A DNA stretch of 42,178 nt from assembly GCA_032718475.1 (NCBI GenBank), contig JAUCBJ010004976.1, positions 1 to 42,178 on the forward strand, read 5' to 3'. Shown in pieces: positions 10,162 to 20,555 of the stretch. The position numbers and the translations under genes were made by a program. This stretch comes from Nemertoderma westbladi (lineage: Eukaryota > Xenacoelomorpha > Nemertodermatida > Nemertodermatidae). How positions within the stretch are numbered: the stretch's first letter is position 1; each line of letters begins with the position of its first letter. The notes beneath the pieces are model-generated. The model ran no database searches. It was not told the DNA's origin and worked only from the letters and a program-made list of their open reading frames with translations.

Positions 10162-12225
10162 TGCCATTCTTAATTTTTTTGCAAAAAAAATTATTTTTAT
10201 TTTTTCACTAAAATCGCTCTAACTTCGCTTCTGGTGGTCCAAATTCAATAAAATTGGTATATTCTTTGCCGTAATTTTTTTCTTAATCTTTTGAGAAGGG
10301 GTTATTTTTGGCCCCAAAAAAATTAAAAAAAAGGGCCAAAATAACGCGATATTTTTCGACCCTTAAAATTCGTAATTTTAATTATATATGTTAAGATAAA
10401 AGATAGCGGAGTTAATTTGATACTTTTTACAGGTACTTTTGGCGCAATACGCTAAATTATCATGGAATAGCGATTTGTTAAAAAAAAAAATTTTCGTCCC
10501 TTTTTATAAATATTATATTTCACACGATCGCCTGCCGCTCCAGTTTTATAATAACTCCAGCGCTGTGATTAACGCTGTTAGATAGATAATTTAACGCACT
10601 ATAAGTCTGTGTAAACAAATCTCCCGTAAGTTAAGTAGTTTTCGAGCTAGACGATTTCCCGCGAAGCAAGTTTGAAGCGCGAAATTATAATTTTGGCCCT
10701 CATTTTTTTAATATCATCCTTGGAGCAAAACCGATAGCATATTTGAATTCCCCGTATGGATATTGACTGTATAGAATGTACCTTAACCAACTAAAGTTAA
10801 AAATAAAAAATTATTCGATAAAAACTACTTTACAAATTCTGGCCCTTTTTGGCCCCTATTGCCGACATATTTTTTGTACCCCCATTCGATAGGAACGTAG
10901 CCCCAATGGTCTTCTACGAGTTTCATAAAAGAATTAGTGGATTCCTACCCGCGTTGTCGAATTAAACATTTCGGAAATAAGTTTTCCAAAAAAGACGGAC
11001 AAAAACGTACAAATTTACAGCCCCTTTTTCCACCCGAAATTTTAATAAATATCTTACCCCCATTCGATACGAAGGTAGTACCACTCTTCCCCTTTCCAAC
11101 CGCGTTACTTTCGTCCCCGTACGATTAATATTAGCTGAGTTATAGCGGATCCCGCAAAGTCATTTTGTCCGTTTTTTCAACTTTGACGGACATTTTCGGA
11201 AAAAAGGCGTGGTAATCTTTTTTGAAAAAAAAAACGAATTCACTAATTAATCCCTTCTATCGTATCCCGGCGTCGGCTAAGCAATAACCTAGGGTTTTTT
11301 CGAGCCACTGTAGAGCGCCTTTCAAAAAAATTTTAAAATTGTCAAAAAAATGACGGTTTTTTGTCCGCCGTGTCCGTCGAAGGGTTAGATTTCATAATGT
11401 TAGAGTTGCTAATATCTTAGAATTCCGAGCCGCTCCCCTGGTGAGAAAATAAAAAAATTTGGTCAGTTCCTTCATCGAAAAGTCCCCCAGAATCCCAAGT
11501 TAACCTATATAGTTAGCGAGGGCCTGCGGCTTTAGGAGCGGCCGCGGTATTCACCTCCCTCATAGCGGCCGCGGCGGTGTTGCGTCAAATGGAGAAATAT
11601 TTATCCCACCTAGAACATAATTTCGGTGACTTTATAACTTGACAAAAATTTCATAAGAACTTTAGTGGTGCTTGACACGCATTACAATTAAAAATCAGTC
11701 ACATGATTCATCGCCAATAAATGACTCATACAGTCATTTTGTGGTCAGTAGGCCTACTGCTGTACTGCAGTACTGCAGAGTTGCGTTTATTGAGTTTTCT
11801 TTATTTACGTTTAATTGTTTAATGAGTTTTGCTTACTTTAATAAATAGTGTATAGCGTTTTGTTACTTTAATTTATACTGGTAGTTTTATTGCTGTTTAT
11901 TGTTTACTTCAATTCAATTGTTTATTGTATTTTGTACTCTTTAATTGATAGGCCCTACAATTAAACTTCAAATTACTGAATTAATTAAATGTTAGTGAAA
12001 TGTGATTTAACAATTGAATTTGGAAGAATTGGAATTTAAAAAAGGCCTCATACTCCAAACACATAATGAACGCCGCGATGTTGTTGGGGATCTGGCTTCT
12101 CTAGCATTTGGACCACGAAACGTGACAGTCGGATCCCATAGTCAGAGACCAGCCTGGATTAAGTGGAGAAGCTGGACTTTATGTATGTAGGTGTGATGTA
12201 GGAGTTACAGGGGCATTCAACCCGC
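10162..12225. other. No gene recognised; one GC-rich inverted motif
   Basis: Long non-coding stretch of A/T-rich DNA with scattered short purine and pyrimidine tracts. Near 11531-11580 is a G+C-rich segment with two gcggccgc octamers about 25 bp apart in an otherwise AT-rich setting. From about 12015 a short open stretch precedes the transposon end at 12226 but has no recognised product. Confidence 0.4.
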
Positions 12226-12997
12226 TACGGAAGCCCACAAGTGCCAGTCAACTTTACACATAAAATCTGATTTTTTATGTGTGTGTAGTTGGCACATGTG
12301 TGTGTAGTTGGCACGTGTGTGTAGTTGGCATATGTGTGTAGTTGGCATATGTGTGTATTTGGCATGTGTGTGTAGTTGGCATGTGTAGTTGGCATGTGTG
12401 TGTAGTTGGCACGTGTGTGTAATTGGCATATGTGTGTAGTTGGCACGTGTGTGTAGTTGGCATATGTGTGTAGTTGGCATGTGTGTGTAGTTGGCATGTG
12501 TAGTTGGCATATGTGTGTAGTTGGCATATGTGTGTAGTTGGCATATGTGTAGTTGGCATGTGTAGTTGGCATATGTGTGTAGTTGGCATATGTGTAGTTG
12601 GCACGTGTGTGTAGTTGGCATGTGTGTGTAGTTGGCATATGTGTAGTTGGCATGTGTGTGTAGTTGGCATGAGATTCGATTGCTTAGCAACCATCTTCAA
12701 GGTTTCTTAGCAACCCATTTATTAGCTAGTATCAGTACAACAGTAGAGTGTAGCAGGCCTACTGTAGTAGTGTCAGTGTCCGTCCACCTTTGCTACTTAG
12801 CTCATAGGCCGCCGTCGTTGTCGGTAGCCCCCATACCTGATGCGGTATCTGATTATTTTACAACTACTGGTGTAGCAGAAAATTACCACCCCCCTAAAAA
12901 TTCACCCCCGGTTAGAATTCACTAGGGTATGGTATTTTAACCGGGGGTGAAACTAGGCTTACTCTGGGTGATTTTTTAGTGAAATTTAACCCCCCTC
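12226..12997 (+). repeat. Left terminal inverted repeat, outer part
   Basis: Reverse complement of 17501-18277 apart from small indels in the minisatellite. From outside in it holds the end tacggaagcccacaagtg, a short hairpin (taaaatctgattttttat), the minisatellite, a 270-bp unique block and the ttcacccccggtta ... taaccgggggtgaa inverted motif. It is interrupted after 12997 by an antisense retrotransposon and resumes at 13726. Confidence 0.9.
12277..12670 (+). repeat. Minisatellite in left TIR, unit about 12-18 bp
   Basis: Tandem units of the form tgtgtgtagttggcatg, varying in length by loss or gain of tg and at or gt steps. The reverse complement encodes recurring THTCQLHTHANYTHMPT-like strings in all three frames because the unit length shifts phase, which is why long overlapping frames appear; these are not genes. 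The array mirrors 17837-18228. Confidence 0.9.
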
Positions 12998-13725
12998 TAC
13001 TACTACTAGGTACTAGGATCGGCATGCTGCATTGCAGCTGCATTTTTAAGAATGCTGTGCCGGCTTGTCAACAAAATTGCACCGCCACAACTCCCTATCA
13101 CTCATGACATTTGCTAGATCATCCGCATCTTCAAGGCCAGTGTCCTTTAAGATGCGTCTCAAGGATTGGTCAAATTATACTGTAAGTCTATAGGAGGGAG
13201 GGGGGGGGGGGGGGTGCATATATTCACCTAGGACAACGGCCAACGTGTGGCCTACCCTACCCTGCTTGAGCCACCGCATTCAATTCATATAAACAACAAA
13301 TCAGTAGAGTTGAAATTATAGTAGTATGTCTCAACAATAATTTGTAATCCAAATTTTTAAATAAATATTAGACGGATAATAGGACCGACCATGTAAAGTA
13401 ATCAACCATGTAAAGTAATCAATCACGCTAGGACAAAAATATTTTGCCACCAACATGCAATCCGCAATCCGTAAGAATTGGTCTTAATGCTCTTCACTTC
13501 TGCAAAGGAGATATCGCCAATGGGAATATCTGGGAGTACAGACTCAGACACTTTTACTTCTATAAAGTTATCAGGCAATACCCTGTATTTATTGAGGAGC
13601 TTTTCAAAGTGGGCTTTCCAACCATTGAGGCGATCGGCTGGTGATTCAGCCTTAACCTTGGTGGTTGGTTGGCTTTTCCGCCCAGTAAGCAAATTGATCG
13701 ATTTCCATGATTGCCTGCTGTCGTC
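12998..13725 (-). mobile_element. Antisense, internally rearranged non-LTR copy with 10-bp TSD
   Basis: The duplication aacccccctc flanks it at 12988-12997 and 13726-13735; the right TIR has the uninterrupted site. On the minus strand it starts inside the retrotransposon ORF (13725 to about 13474, equivalent to about 15390-15660 of the copy at 14272). It then has about 310 bp with no match to that copy (13164-13473, including 14 G at 13201-13214) and ends with the ORF's last codons, 3' UTR and a TAG-type tail (13163-12998). The coding pieces are nearly identical to the long copy apart from a 12-bp deletion and a few changes, so both are young members of one subfamily. Confidence 0.85.
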
Positions 13726-13774
13726 AACCCCCCTCAGTATATTCTTACCCCCATATTTTAAATTTCAATATTAC
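13726..13774 (+). repeat. Left terminal inverted repeat, inner remnant
   Basis: After the retrotransposon's target duplication the left TIR resumes with ctcagtatattcttaccccc and ends at caatattac. The matching right TIR segment is 17467-17514. A 3-bp difference (taccaccccc against taccccc) is the main divergence. Confidence 0.8.
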
Positions 13775-14271
13775 TTTGAATACGATATAAGCCTGCATTT
13801 ATTTTCTAGTCTGCTGCACAAGGCTGGATGTGTGTCAATTTACCATATCAGCATGTATATCCCAGCCCACTACCTACGCGAAGTGACAATACTGTACATT
13901 TATTTCATGTAACTCACGTACTGCGCGAAGGGCCATACAGTGTATCTATATATTTATTACGGTAGGATATATACTATGGAAGACATTAATTTAATTAACA
14001 ATATTATAACACATTACTACAAAGAAGGCCACACTCACTCAGAATTACTAAATATTTTGTCAAATAATCATGGCATAATAATTTCAAGTAGACGAACACT
14101 TGTCGTCGATTGCGTGACCTCGGGCTGACTCGCCGAAATACTGGTAATAATTTTGATTATGATATGGTTGTTAATGCCGTTACATCGCTGATTCATGGTT
14201 CTTCGTCATGTTGGGGATATCGGAGTGTCTGGCATCAATTACAACTTATGGGCATTCATGTTCCCCGATCA

Positions 14272-17155
14272 GCTGACTGCCTTGGCAGATAAGCTTTCTC
14301 TTAGCGCAGTGGGTGTTCAAGAGCACCGAATGCAGACTGGACAGACTGATGAGGTTCTGATTAAGGACATGGGGGGCGGTTGGCGACTCGCCCTCGCGTC
14401 AGCAGATGATAGTGGCAATGGTGGAATTGGTCTATTGATGAATCCAACTGCACATGCAGCATTGGACAGAATAGACCAAATCTCTAACCGCATCATCCGT
14501 TGCCACTTCTCATGTTCTGGAAGACTGGCTAAGAAGTTTCCTAAGGTGGTTCTGATTGTGTGCTACTCTCCAACTAGTGTTGCCCCTGTAGAGGAGGTGG
14601 AAAATTTCTACCACAATCTACAAGCAGCAACTGATGGAGTGGATCAGCATGCATTCTTAACATTCCTGGGAGACTTTAATGCAAGTCTGCATCAATCACC
14701 TACATCGCCCTGGGTCTATAGCAATAGTGTTAACCGAAATTCTGTCCATCTTCAGGATTTTATCTCTGGAAATGGATTGTTTTCGGCTGGAACCCAGTTC
14801 AAGAAGCGAACTGGAAAGCTATGGACTCATAGTGGACCCAGTGGTCACAAGTCCCAGATAGACCATATTCTGTTTCGTAGGAAATACAGGAGCTCTATAC
14901 AAGACTGTAATGCATTTACACTTCGACCCTTCTCTAGTGATCACCGCCTTATTGTGGCCAAGGTAAGACTTAGTCTGCGTGCTAGCAGAACAACGAAATC
15001 GGCCTTGCCACGGCATGACTGGTCCTCTCTGTTGCAACAGCCAAGTGTGAGATCCAGCTTCACACTACAGCTGAGCAACAGGTATGAGGCTCTTGCCTCT
15101 GAGGCGGCAGATCACTGTGAGGGCTATACTGCCTTTACAGAAGCAGTTAAGTTAGCAGCTGCAGAAACAGTTCCTGTATACCCTCGAAACACGAAAAGGG
15201 CCCCCTGGACTGACAACAAAATTCAGAAGTGCCGAAATGACCTTCATAAGGCGCAGAAAGAGTCCCGACTCAAACAGACTGCAGCGGCCAAAAATGCAGT
15301 TAAAGCTGCATCTAGGTCCCTGAACAGGCAGTACTCTGTTAATCTACAGGAGCTAATAAACCAACAGGTTGATGCCATCAATGATGCTGACGACAGCAGG
15401 CAATCATCCCAGGCATGGAAATCGATCAATCTGCTTACTGGGCGGAAAAGCCAACCAACCACCAAGGTTAAGGCTGAATCACCAGCCGATCGCCTCAATG
15501 GTTGGAAAGCCCACTTTGAAAAGCTCCTCAATAATGACAGGGTATTGCCTGATAACTTTATAGAAGTAAAAGTGTCTGAGTCTGTACTCCCAGATATTCC
15601 CATTGGCGATATCTCCTTTGCAGAAGTGAAGGCTGCTGCAAAGAGCATTAAGACCAATCGTGCCAGTGGAGTAGATGGTGTTCCCCCTGAGGTCTTTAAA
15701 ATACCTGAGTGTTTAAAGCTCATCTATCCCATCATAGTAGACATGTACCGTACAACAAGAGTCCCACAAGAAATGAAAACAAATAAGTTGGTGCCAGTTC
15801 CCAAGAAGGGCAACCTAACACTCTATGGTTCTTTTCGGGGAATCTCATTGATCTCGATTGCTGCAAAACTATACAATAGAATTCTATTAAATCGCATCAG
15901 GGATCCCATTGAGAGACTGCTACGTGGAAATCAGAATGGGTTCCGTAAAGGTCGTGGGACCATGGAGCCCATTTTGGCACTTAGAAGGATAATTGAAGAG
16001 TTATCAAAAAAGAAAGACAGGCATCTGGCTGTTATCTTTGTTGACTTCTTCAAGGCCTTTGATTCAGTCTCTCGCTCACGTATGTTCAGCATACTTTCAT
16101 TATATGGGATTCCTGATGAAATTATTGCAGCAATCAGATCAGTATACGATGGTTCGACAACATTTGTGTCTACTGTTGATGGTGACACAGAACCATTTGA
16201 AGTGTTATGGGGCGTCCTCCAAGGAGACACACTTGCACCATTCTTGTTCATTATTGTGGTTGACTATGTTCTACGCATGTCCTTAGATCATCATAATGAT
16301 GATGGGGTGATGATAACTCCACCTACTGGCTCCAGAAGTCGAGGAAATCCTGCCAAGTACCTAACTGATCTAGACTTTGCTGATGACTTAGGAGTACTCT
16401 CAGAATCATTACAGGGAGCCCAGCGGCTCCTCAGCTCATTAGAACATGCTGCTTCTAGTGTTGGTCTTTTTATTAACTCCAGAAAGACCAAAATTCGGAC
16501 AGTTAACTTTGAAAGTCCTCAGCAAGTCTCTGATCGGATGAGCATAAGCTCAAAGGATGGTATGCTTGAGCATGTGGACGACTTCTGTTACCTGGGATCA
16601 TGGATCCGGAAGTCAGGTGAGGACCTTCGAATACGTAAGGGAAAGGCATGGGCAGCCTTGAATAGGCTTTCCAGGATTTGGAAGTCACCTAGAATTAATC
16701 GGAAACTTAAGGTCCGATTATTCAGAGCAGCAGTAGTTCCAGTACTCCTCTACGGGAGTCCATGCTGGGCTCTAACTGCTGAGGACACCAAATCTCTGGA
16801 TGGCACATTCACAAGAATGCTACGCCGGGTACATTGTGTCAAGTACAATGCACACATCTCCAACCAGACACTATATAACATTGGAGGTGTCTCATTGGTT
16901 CCCCCAAGCTTGACACTAGAACAAAATCGCCTCCGCTTTGCAGGACATTGCTTTCGCCGTGAGGACCAGCCAGTGCATAATCTTGTACTTTGGCAGCCTC
17001 ATGGAGTGAATAAGCATGGTGGACAGCCCATGACTTTCTTGAGACGCATTTTAAAGGACACTGGCCTTAAAGATGCGGATGATCTAGCAAATGTCATGGG
17101 TGATAGGGAGTTGTGGCGGTGCAATTTTGTTGACAAGCCGGCACAGCATTCTTAA
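14272..17155 (+). CDS. Endonuclease / reverse transcriptase ORF of non-LTR element (5' partial)
   Basis: One open frame of about 960 codons, stop TAA at 17153-17155. It has an apurinic-type endonuclease region with VQEHR (catalytic Glu), CYSPTS, LGDFNASL, QIDHI and SSDHRL; the N-terminal T.N.R motif of the family is lost with the 5' truncation. The reverse transcriptase follows: YGSFRGISLISIAAK, GNQNGFRKGRG, FVDFFKAFDS (first catalytic Asp), LQGDTLAPFLF and FADDLG (catalytic Asp pair). The C-terminal region has the YGSPCWAL, RLRFAGHC and RELWRC blocks typical of animal EN/RT retrotransposons of the RTE/CR1-like group; the exact clade is not settled. There is no internal stop, so the insertion is recent. 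The in-frame ATG at 14195 lies in integrase DNA and is not the native start. Without a promoter or complete endonuclease it is probably inactive. Confidence 0.92.
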
Positions 17156-17191
17156 AAATGCAGCTGCAATGCAGCATGCCGATCCTAGTAG
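14272..17191 (+). mobile_element. 5'-truncated non-LTR retrotransposon with 10-bp TSD
   Basis: Insertion of 2,920 bp flanked by tccccgatca at 14262-14271 and 17192-17201. Excision of insert plus one duplicate restores an uninterrupted integrase frame, which proves the boundaries. The 3' end is a UTR of about 30 bp (gcagctgcaatgcagcatgc) after the stop, followed by a short TAG-type tail (cctagtag). The same 3' UTR is found at 12998-13060 (antisense) and 31221-31251. The 5' end starts inside the endonuclease domain, as expected for incomplete reverse transcription. Confidence 0.93.
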
Positions 17192-17466
17192 TCCCCGATC
17201 AACAGTAGCCCTTATATTACGTACACTTTGTCCTGAGGCAACCGAACTCCGGCGTCGTCATCGACTTCAGCGCCGCCAGTACTTCAATGTCGGACCTAAT
17301 GCAGTTTGGCACGTGGATGGACATGATAAACTTAAACCTTATGGATTTCCAATCCACGGTGCTATTGATGGTTGGTCGCGTTATATTTTGTGGCTAAAAG
17401 TCGTCATTTCTAACAATAACCCTAACAATATATGTTTTTTCATATAATAATAAAATACATTTTCAT

Positions 17467-18277
17467 GTAATATTGAAATTTAAAATATGGGGGTGGTAAG
17501 AATACACTGAGGGGGGTTAAATTTCACTAAAAAATCACCCAGAGTAAGCCTAGTTTCACCCCCGGTTAAAATACCGTATATATAGTGAATTCTAACCGGG
17601 GGTGAATTTTTAGGGGGGTGGTAATTTTCTGCTACACCAGTAGTTGTAAAATAATCAGATACCGCATCAGGTATGGGGGCTACCGACAACGACGGCGGCC
17701 TATGAGCTAAGTAGCAAAGGTGGACGGACACTGACACTACTACAGTAGGCCTGCTACACTCTACTGTTGTACTGATACTAGCTAATAAATGGGTTGCTAA
17801 GAAACCTTGAAGATGGTTGCTAAGCAATCGAATCTCATGCCAACTACACACACATGCCAACTACACATATGCCAACTACACACACATGCCAACTACACAC
17901 ACGTGCCAACTACACATATGCCAACTACACATGCCAACTACACATATGCCAACTACACATGCCAACTACACATATGCCAACTACACACATATGCCAACTA
18001 CACATGCCAACTACACACACATGCCAACTACACACATATGCCAACTACACACACGTGCCAACTACACACATATGCCAACTACACACACGTGCCAACTACA
18101 CACACATGCCAACTACACATGCCAACTACACACACATGCCAAATACACACATATGCCAACTACACACACATATGCCAACTACACACACGTGCCAACTACA
18201 CACACATGTGCCAACTACACACACATAAAAAATCAGATTTTATGTGTAAAGTTGACTGGCACTTGTGGGCTTCCGTA
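17467..18277 (-). repeat. Right terminal inverted repeat (uninterrupted)
   Basis: About 811 bp, the reverse complement of 12226-12997 plus 13736-13774. Because it lacks the retrotransposon it shows the pre-insertion state of the left TIR (ttaacccccctcagtg on the minus strand). It includes the cacccccggtta/taaccgggggtg inverted motif near 17557-17606 and the minisatellite at 17837-18228. Confidence 0.9.
17837..18228 (+). repeat. Minisatellite in right TIR
   Basis: Tandem atgccaactacacacac units with variable numbers of ac or at steps, the mirror of 12277-12670 with only a few unit-level differences. Overlapping open frames of 124-159 codons rich in Thr, His and Cys come from this array and are not evidence of a protein. 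Confidence 0.9.
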
Positions 18278-19126
18278 AATTATTAACTTCCCTCTACGAT
18301 TTTAACTAGAAAGCCAACAAGCTGGCTATAAGATGACCGTCTATAAGACAACAAAACCGAAAAAACTAAATCTTAATTCCGTTTCTGAAGCGAAAAGATG
18401 AACAAATATTTAACCATATCCAATCCTGGCATCACTATGAAGCAATCAATTTAATATAAGCATATAATATGCATGTATCCTAATAATAATATTCTATGAA
18501 ACCAGAGGGCTCTTTCTCTCAATAATGGTTTGGTTAATAATATAATGGAAGTAGAGAGTGGGGGTGTCAATATAATCGTCCAGTATCAATATAAGTCTGC
18601 CCAACAGCTGTTGGGATTATAGCTGACTGATTGTTTAGTGGAATATTGGATTGGACGAAGACAGAGTTAAAGCTGCACATATACTGTACTTGACATCTCA
18701 ACATGTAGAACACATTCTCTTCCAAGCCAATATCAATGTGCATGCACACACACAGACAAACAAATAAACATATGTTTTTTGACAGCAAGAAGCCCTAACG
18801 GTCTCTAATTATAATAAATTAAACACTAAATTATTGTTTTAGATCGACAATCTTAAATTAATTGATTGATTGTTGTCTAATTTTATAAGGAAATGTACAG
18901 GCCAGAGAGCTTATTTCTTACACTTGTATGGGTATGGCTGTAATTTAACTAAAAAGCCAGTCCAGCAAGCTGGCTATAAGACAAACGTAGTCCCTCCCCA
19001 TTGAACAGCTTTGCTTACAGTCTGATTGAGAGAAATGTCAGCCCCTAAATGTTATTATTATTAACCTATAAAACATTTGAACGGCCCAGTGCATATAATT
19101 CAATCGGGTCGTGTCCCACCTAACAC
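18278..19126. other. Non-coding, dispersed repeat fragments
   Basis: Two related blocks, aactagaaagccaacaagct near 18305 and aactaaaaagccagtccagc near 18947, are both followed by ggctataaga. No gene was recognised; the 73-codon minus-strand frame near 18567-18788 has no recognisable feature. Confidence 0.5.
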
Positions 19127-19390
19127 AGCAGTGAGTAAACCTATAGACAATCCCATAGGATTCACTGGGAAGAGCTATTCAGCTGGAGGCCTAATATATT
19201 ACAATGTTTGCTTTCGGTCTGGGATAGAGTGAGATAGTAATAAATTTGGCATGTAATGTACTTCTCTACAGTTTGGGCCTATCCATTTAATCAAAAGTAA
19301 TAGCTTATTAGGCCCTCATGACCACCAGCAGCTGGTATTTCTATCATTGAGTCTATGGCTATTTTCGTGTTTTGAGGCTATTTTTCTAAA
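19127..19390 (+). repeat. Dispersed direct repeat upstream of the P450
   Basis: Diverged match in the same orientation to about 25058-25372. Shared blocks in order are agtgagtaa, tcccatag, tgggaagag, agctg-aggcc, taataaatt-like text and gtttgctttg-like text; then accaccagcagctggt pairs with acaccagctgttattggt, and tctatggctattttcg pairs with cctatggcgttttttcg. The element type is unknown. Confidence 0.55.
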
Positions 19391-20555
19391 TAAAAAGAAA
19401 ACACTTTAATTTTTTTTTTCGAAACTTTTTTTCCACATCCTGGGGTTAAGCTGCGTCGATTGATATAACTTTCATTGAGGGACGAGGTATAGCTTCGGAT
19501 GAGTTCACCCGACATAGATAGTGAATACTTTTACAGTAAAGAAGTCCTAATGGTCTTCTAATTAAATACATTCAACAACTATTAGAGCATTCGACTCTAC
19601 AGTCAGCAGTACGCCATAACTAAAAAATCATTCAGCTGACCAGCTATTCGCATTAAGCAAAAATATATATTCGCTTTCATTCGATTAATGAGTATGAGAG
19701 GGCCATAATCTGGGGTGCAACAAATTATAAACACGAGTAGGCGTAATGTTTCAAACAAAGTCGGCCTTCTTCAAGGTAGCTGGGCCATCTATAATGAATA
19801 ACATTACTAGGCCCTCGGAACTATCAAATATAGAAACTTCTGGGGTCTGTCTTTCCTTCGATAATAATAGTTATAATTTATCTATAAAATCCAATTATGT
19901 CATGGGCCTACGCCCTTGGTCAGTAACTTCTATGTGTATAGAAATCCCTGACGAAGGGCGTAGGCCCATGAAATATTGTATATTGGAAATTATAAATGAC
20001 TGCATTATAAATCGGAGGAAAGACCCAAGAAGTCTCTATCATATCTTATCTTAAGTTCTCTCTTATTATACGATAAAGTACACTAACTCCTCCCTAAAGG
20101 CCGCTTGTCGATTTTTATTTAACGGCGGTTCTGTGAAGTATTCATCAACTTAATGTATGTAGGCCTATATTACATATAAATATTTGGTCAATAAACTTAC
20201 TGTAACTGGGAGTGAAGGTCATTCCCTTCAAATAAATAATATATGATAATATACGCAGGTTTGGAACATGGTCAGGTAAATGTAAGGTACAGTGTAAATA
20301 ATACAATAGGTCCTTTTATCAGGTTTGGCAGTTGTATTGCACACTCTATGTTAGTATGTAGTGAGTGTACTAATTGATTGACGTTGATATTTATTGTTGA
20401 TTCTTAGCCATTATTATATTGGTCATCAATTTTGTATATTTTAAGGAGTTTGAAGAACATAGGTCTACTGTACTGTGTTTTAAACCGGAAGTAGTAGGAA
20501 CTCTGTTGACCAACCACTGAAAATAAACGCTAACAATTTTTTGTAATTTATAATC
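19391..20555. other. P450 upstream region with an 18-bp-stem hairpin
   Basis: Mostly AT-rich. Near 19901-19972 tcatgggcctacgccctt is exactly repeated in reverse complement, with ttggtcag/ctgacgaa continuing the stem and a loop of about 25 nt. No TATA-type promoter stands out before the P450 start; the region just upstream reads tttttgtaatttataatc. Confidence 0.5.

Larger units (their letters stand above)
13976..17447 (+). pseudogene. IS3-like (rve) integrase/transposase, split and truncated
   Basis: The frame starts at ATG 13976 with MEDINLINNI, a helical N-terminus, and runs to about 14101. A one-base frameshift there leads into RRLRDLGLTRR. Next comes WGYRSVWHQLQLMGIHVPR, a match to the YGYR...G..V signature of IS3-family transposases. 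At 14271 the frame is cut by the 14272-17191 retrotransposon. It resumes after the second target duplication copy (17192-17201) with STVALILRTLCPE, then GPNAVWHVDGHDKLKPYGFP (first catalytic Asp of the rve core) and IDGWSRYILWLKV. It stops at 17447, twenty bases before the right TIR, so the second Asp and the Glu are absent. About 180 codons remain against an expected 350 or more. The assignment to an IS3EU-type eukaryotic transposon is inferred from these motifs; Ginger-type elements are the alternative. Confidence 0.8.
12226..18277 (+). mobile_element. IS3EU-like DNA transposon with long minisatellite TIRs, carrying nested retrotransposons
   Basis: The sequence from 12226 (tacggaagcccacaagtg...) is repeated in reverse complement ending at 18277 (...gtgggcttccgta). 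Homology breaks exactly at these two points and at the inner edges (about 13774 and 17467), giving terminal inverted repeats of about 811 bp. Each contains a minisatellite, a unique block and a cacccccggtta/taaccgggggtg inverted motif. Between them lies an integrase reading frame interrupted by a 2.9-kb retrotransposon, and another retrotransposon copy lies in the left TIR. Removing both insertions leaves an element of about 2.4 kb. The flanks share only TA, so a TA duplication is possible but unproven. The integrase lacks its C-terminal half, so this copy is not autonomous. Confidence 0.85.

Noticed and set aside
12217-12700. Overlapping 141-157-codon minus-strand frames rich in Thr, His and Cys (and mirror frames at 17807-18286)
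   Set aside because: They are translations of the minisatellite in all three frames and are mirrored in both TIRs; there is no constraint on one frame.
12647-12925. 92-codon frame, repeated at 17480-17860 as 126 codons
   Set aside because: It lies in the terminal inverted repeat and has no recognisable domain; it is present twice because the TIR is.
15244-15723. 159-codon minus-strand frame within the retrotransposon
   Set aside because: It is the antisense shadow of the RT ORF; the same shadow appears at 13478-13912 from the antisense copy.
19746-20054. 102-codon plus-strand frame
   Set aside because: It runs through a perfect inverted repeat and has no recognisable domain; more likely chance.
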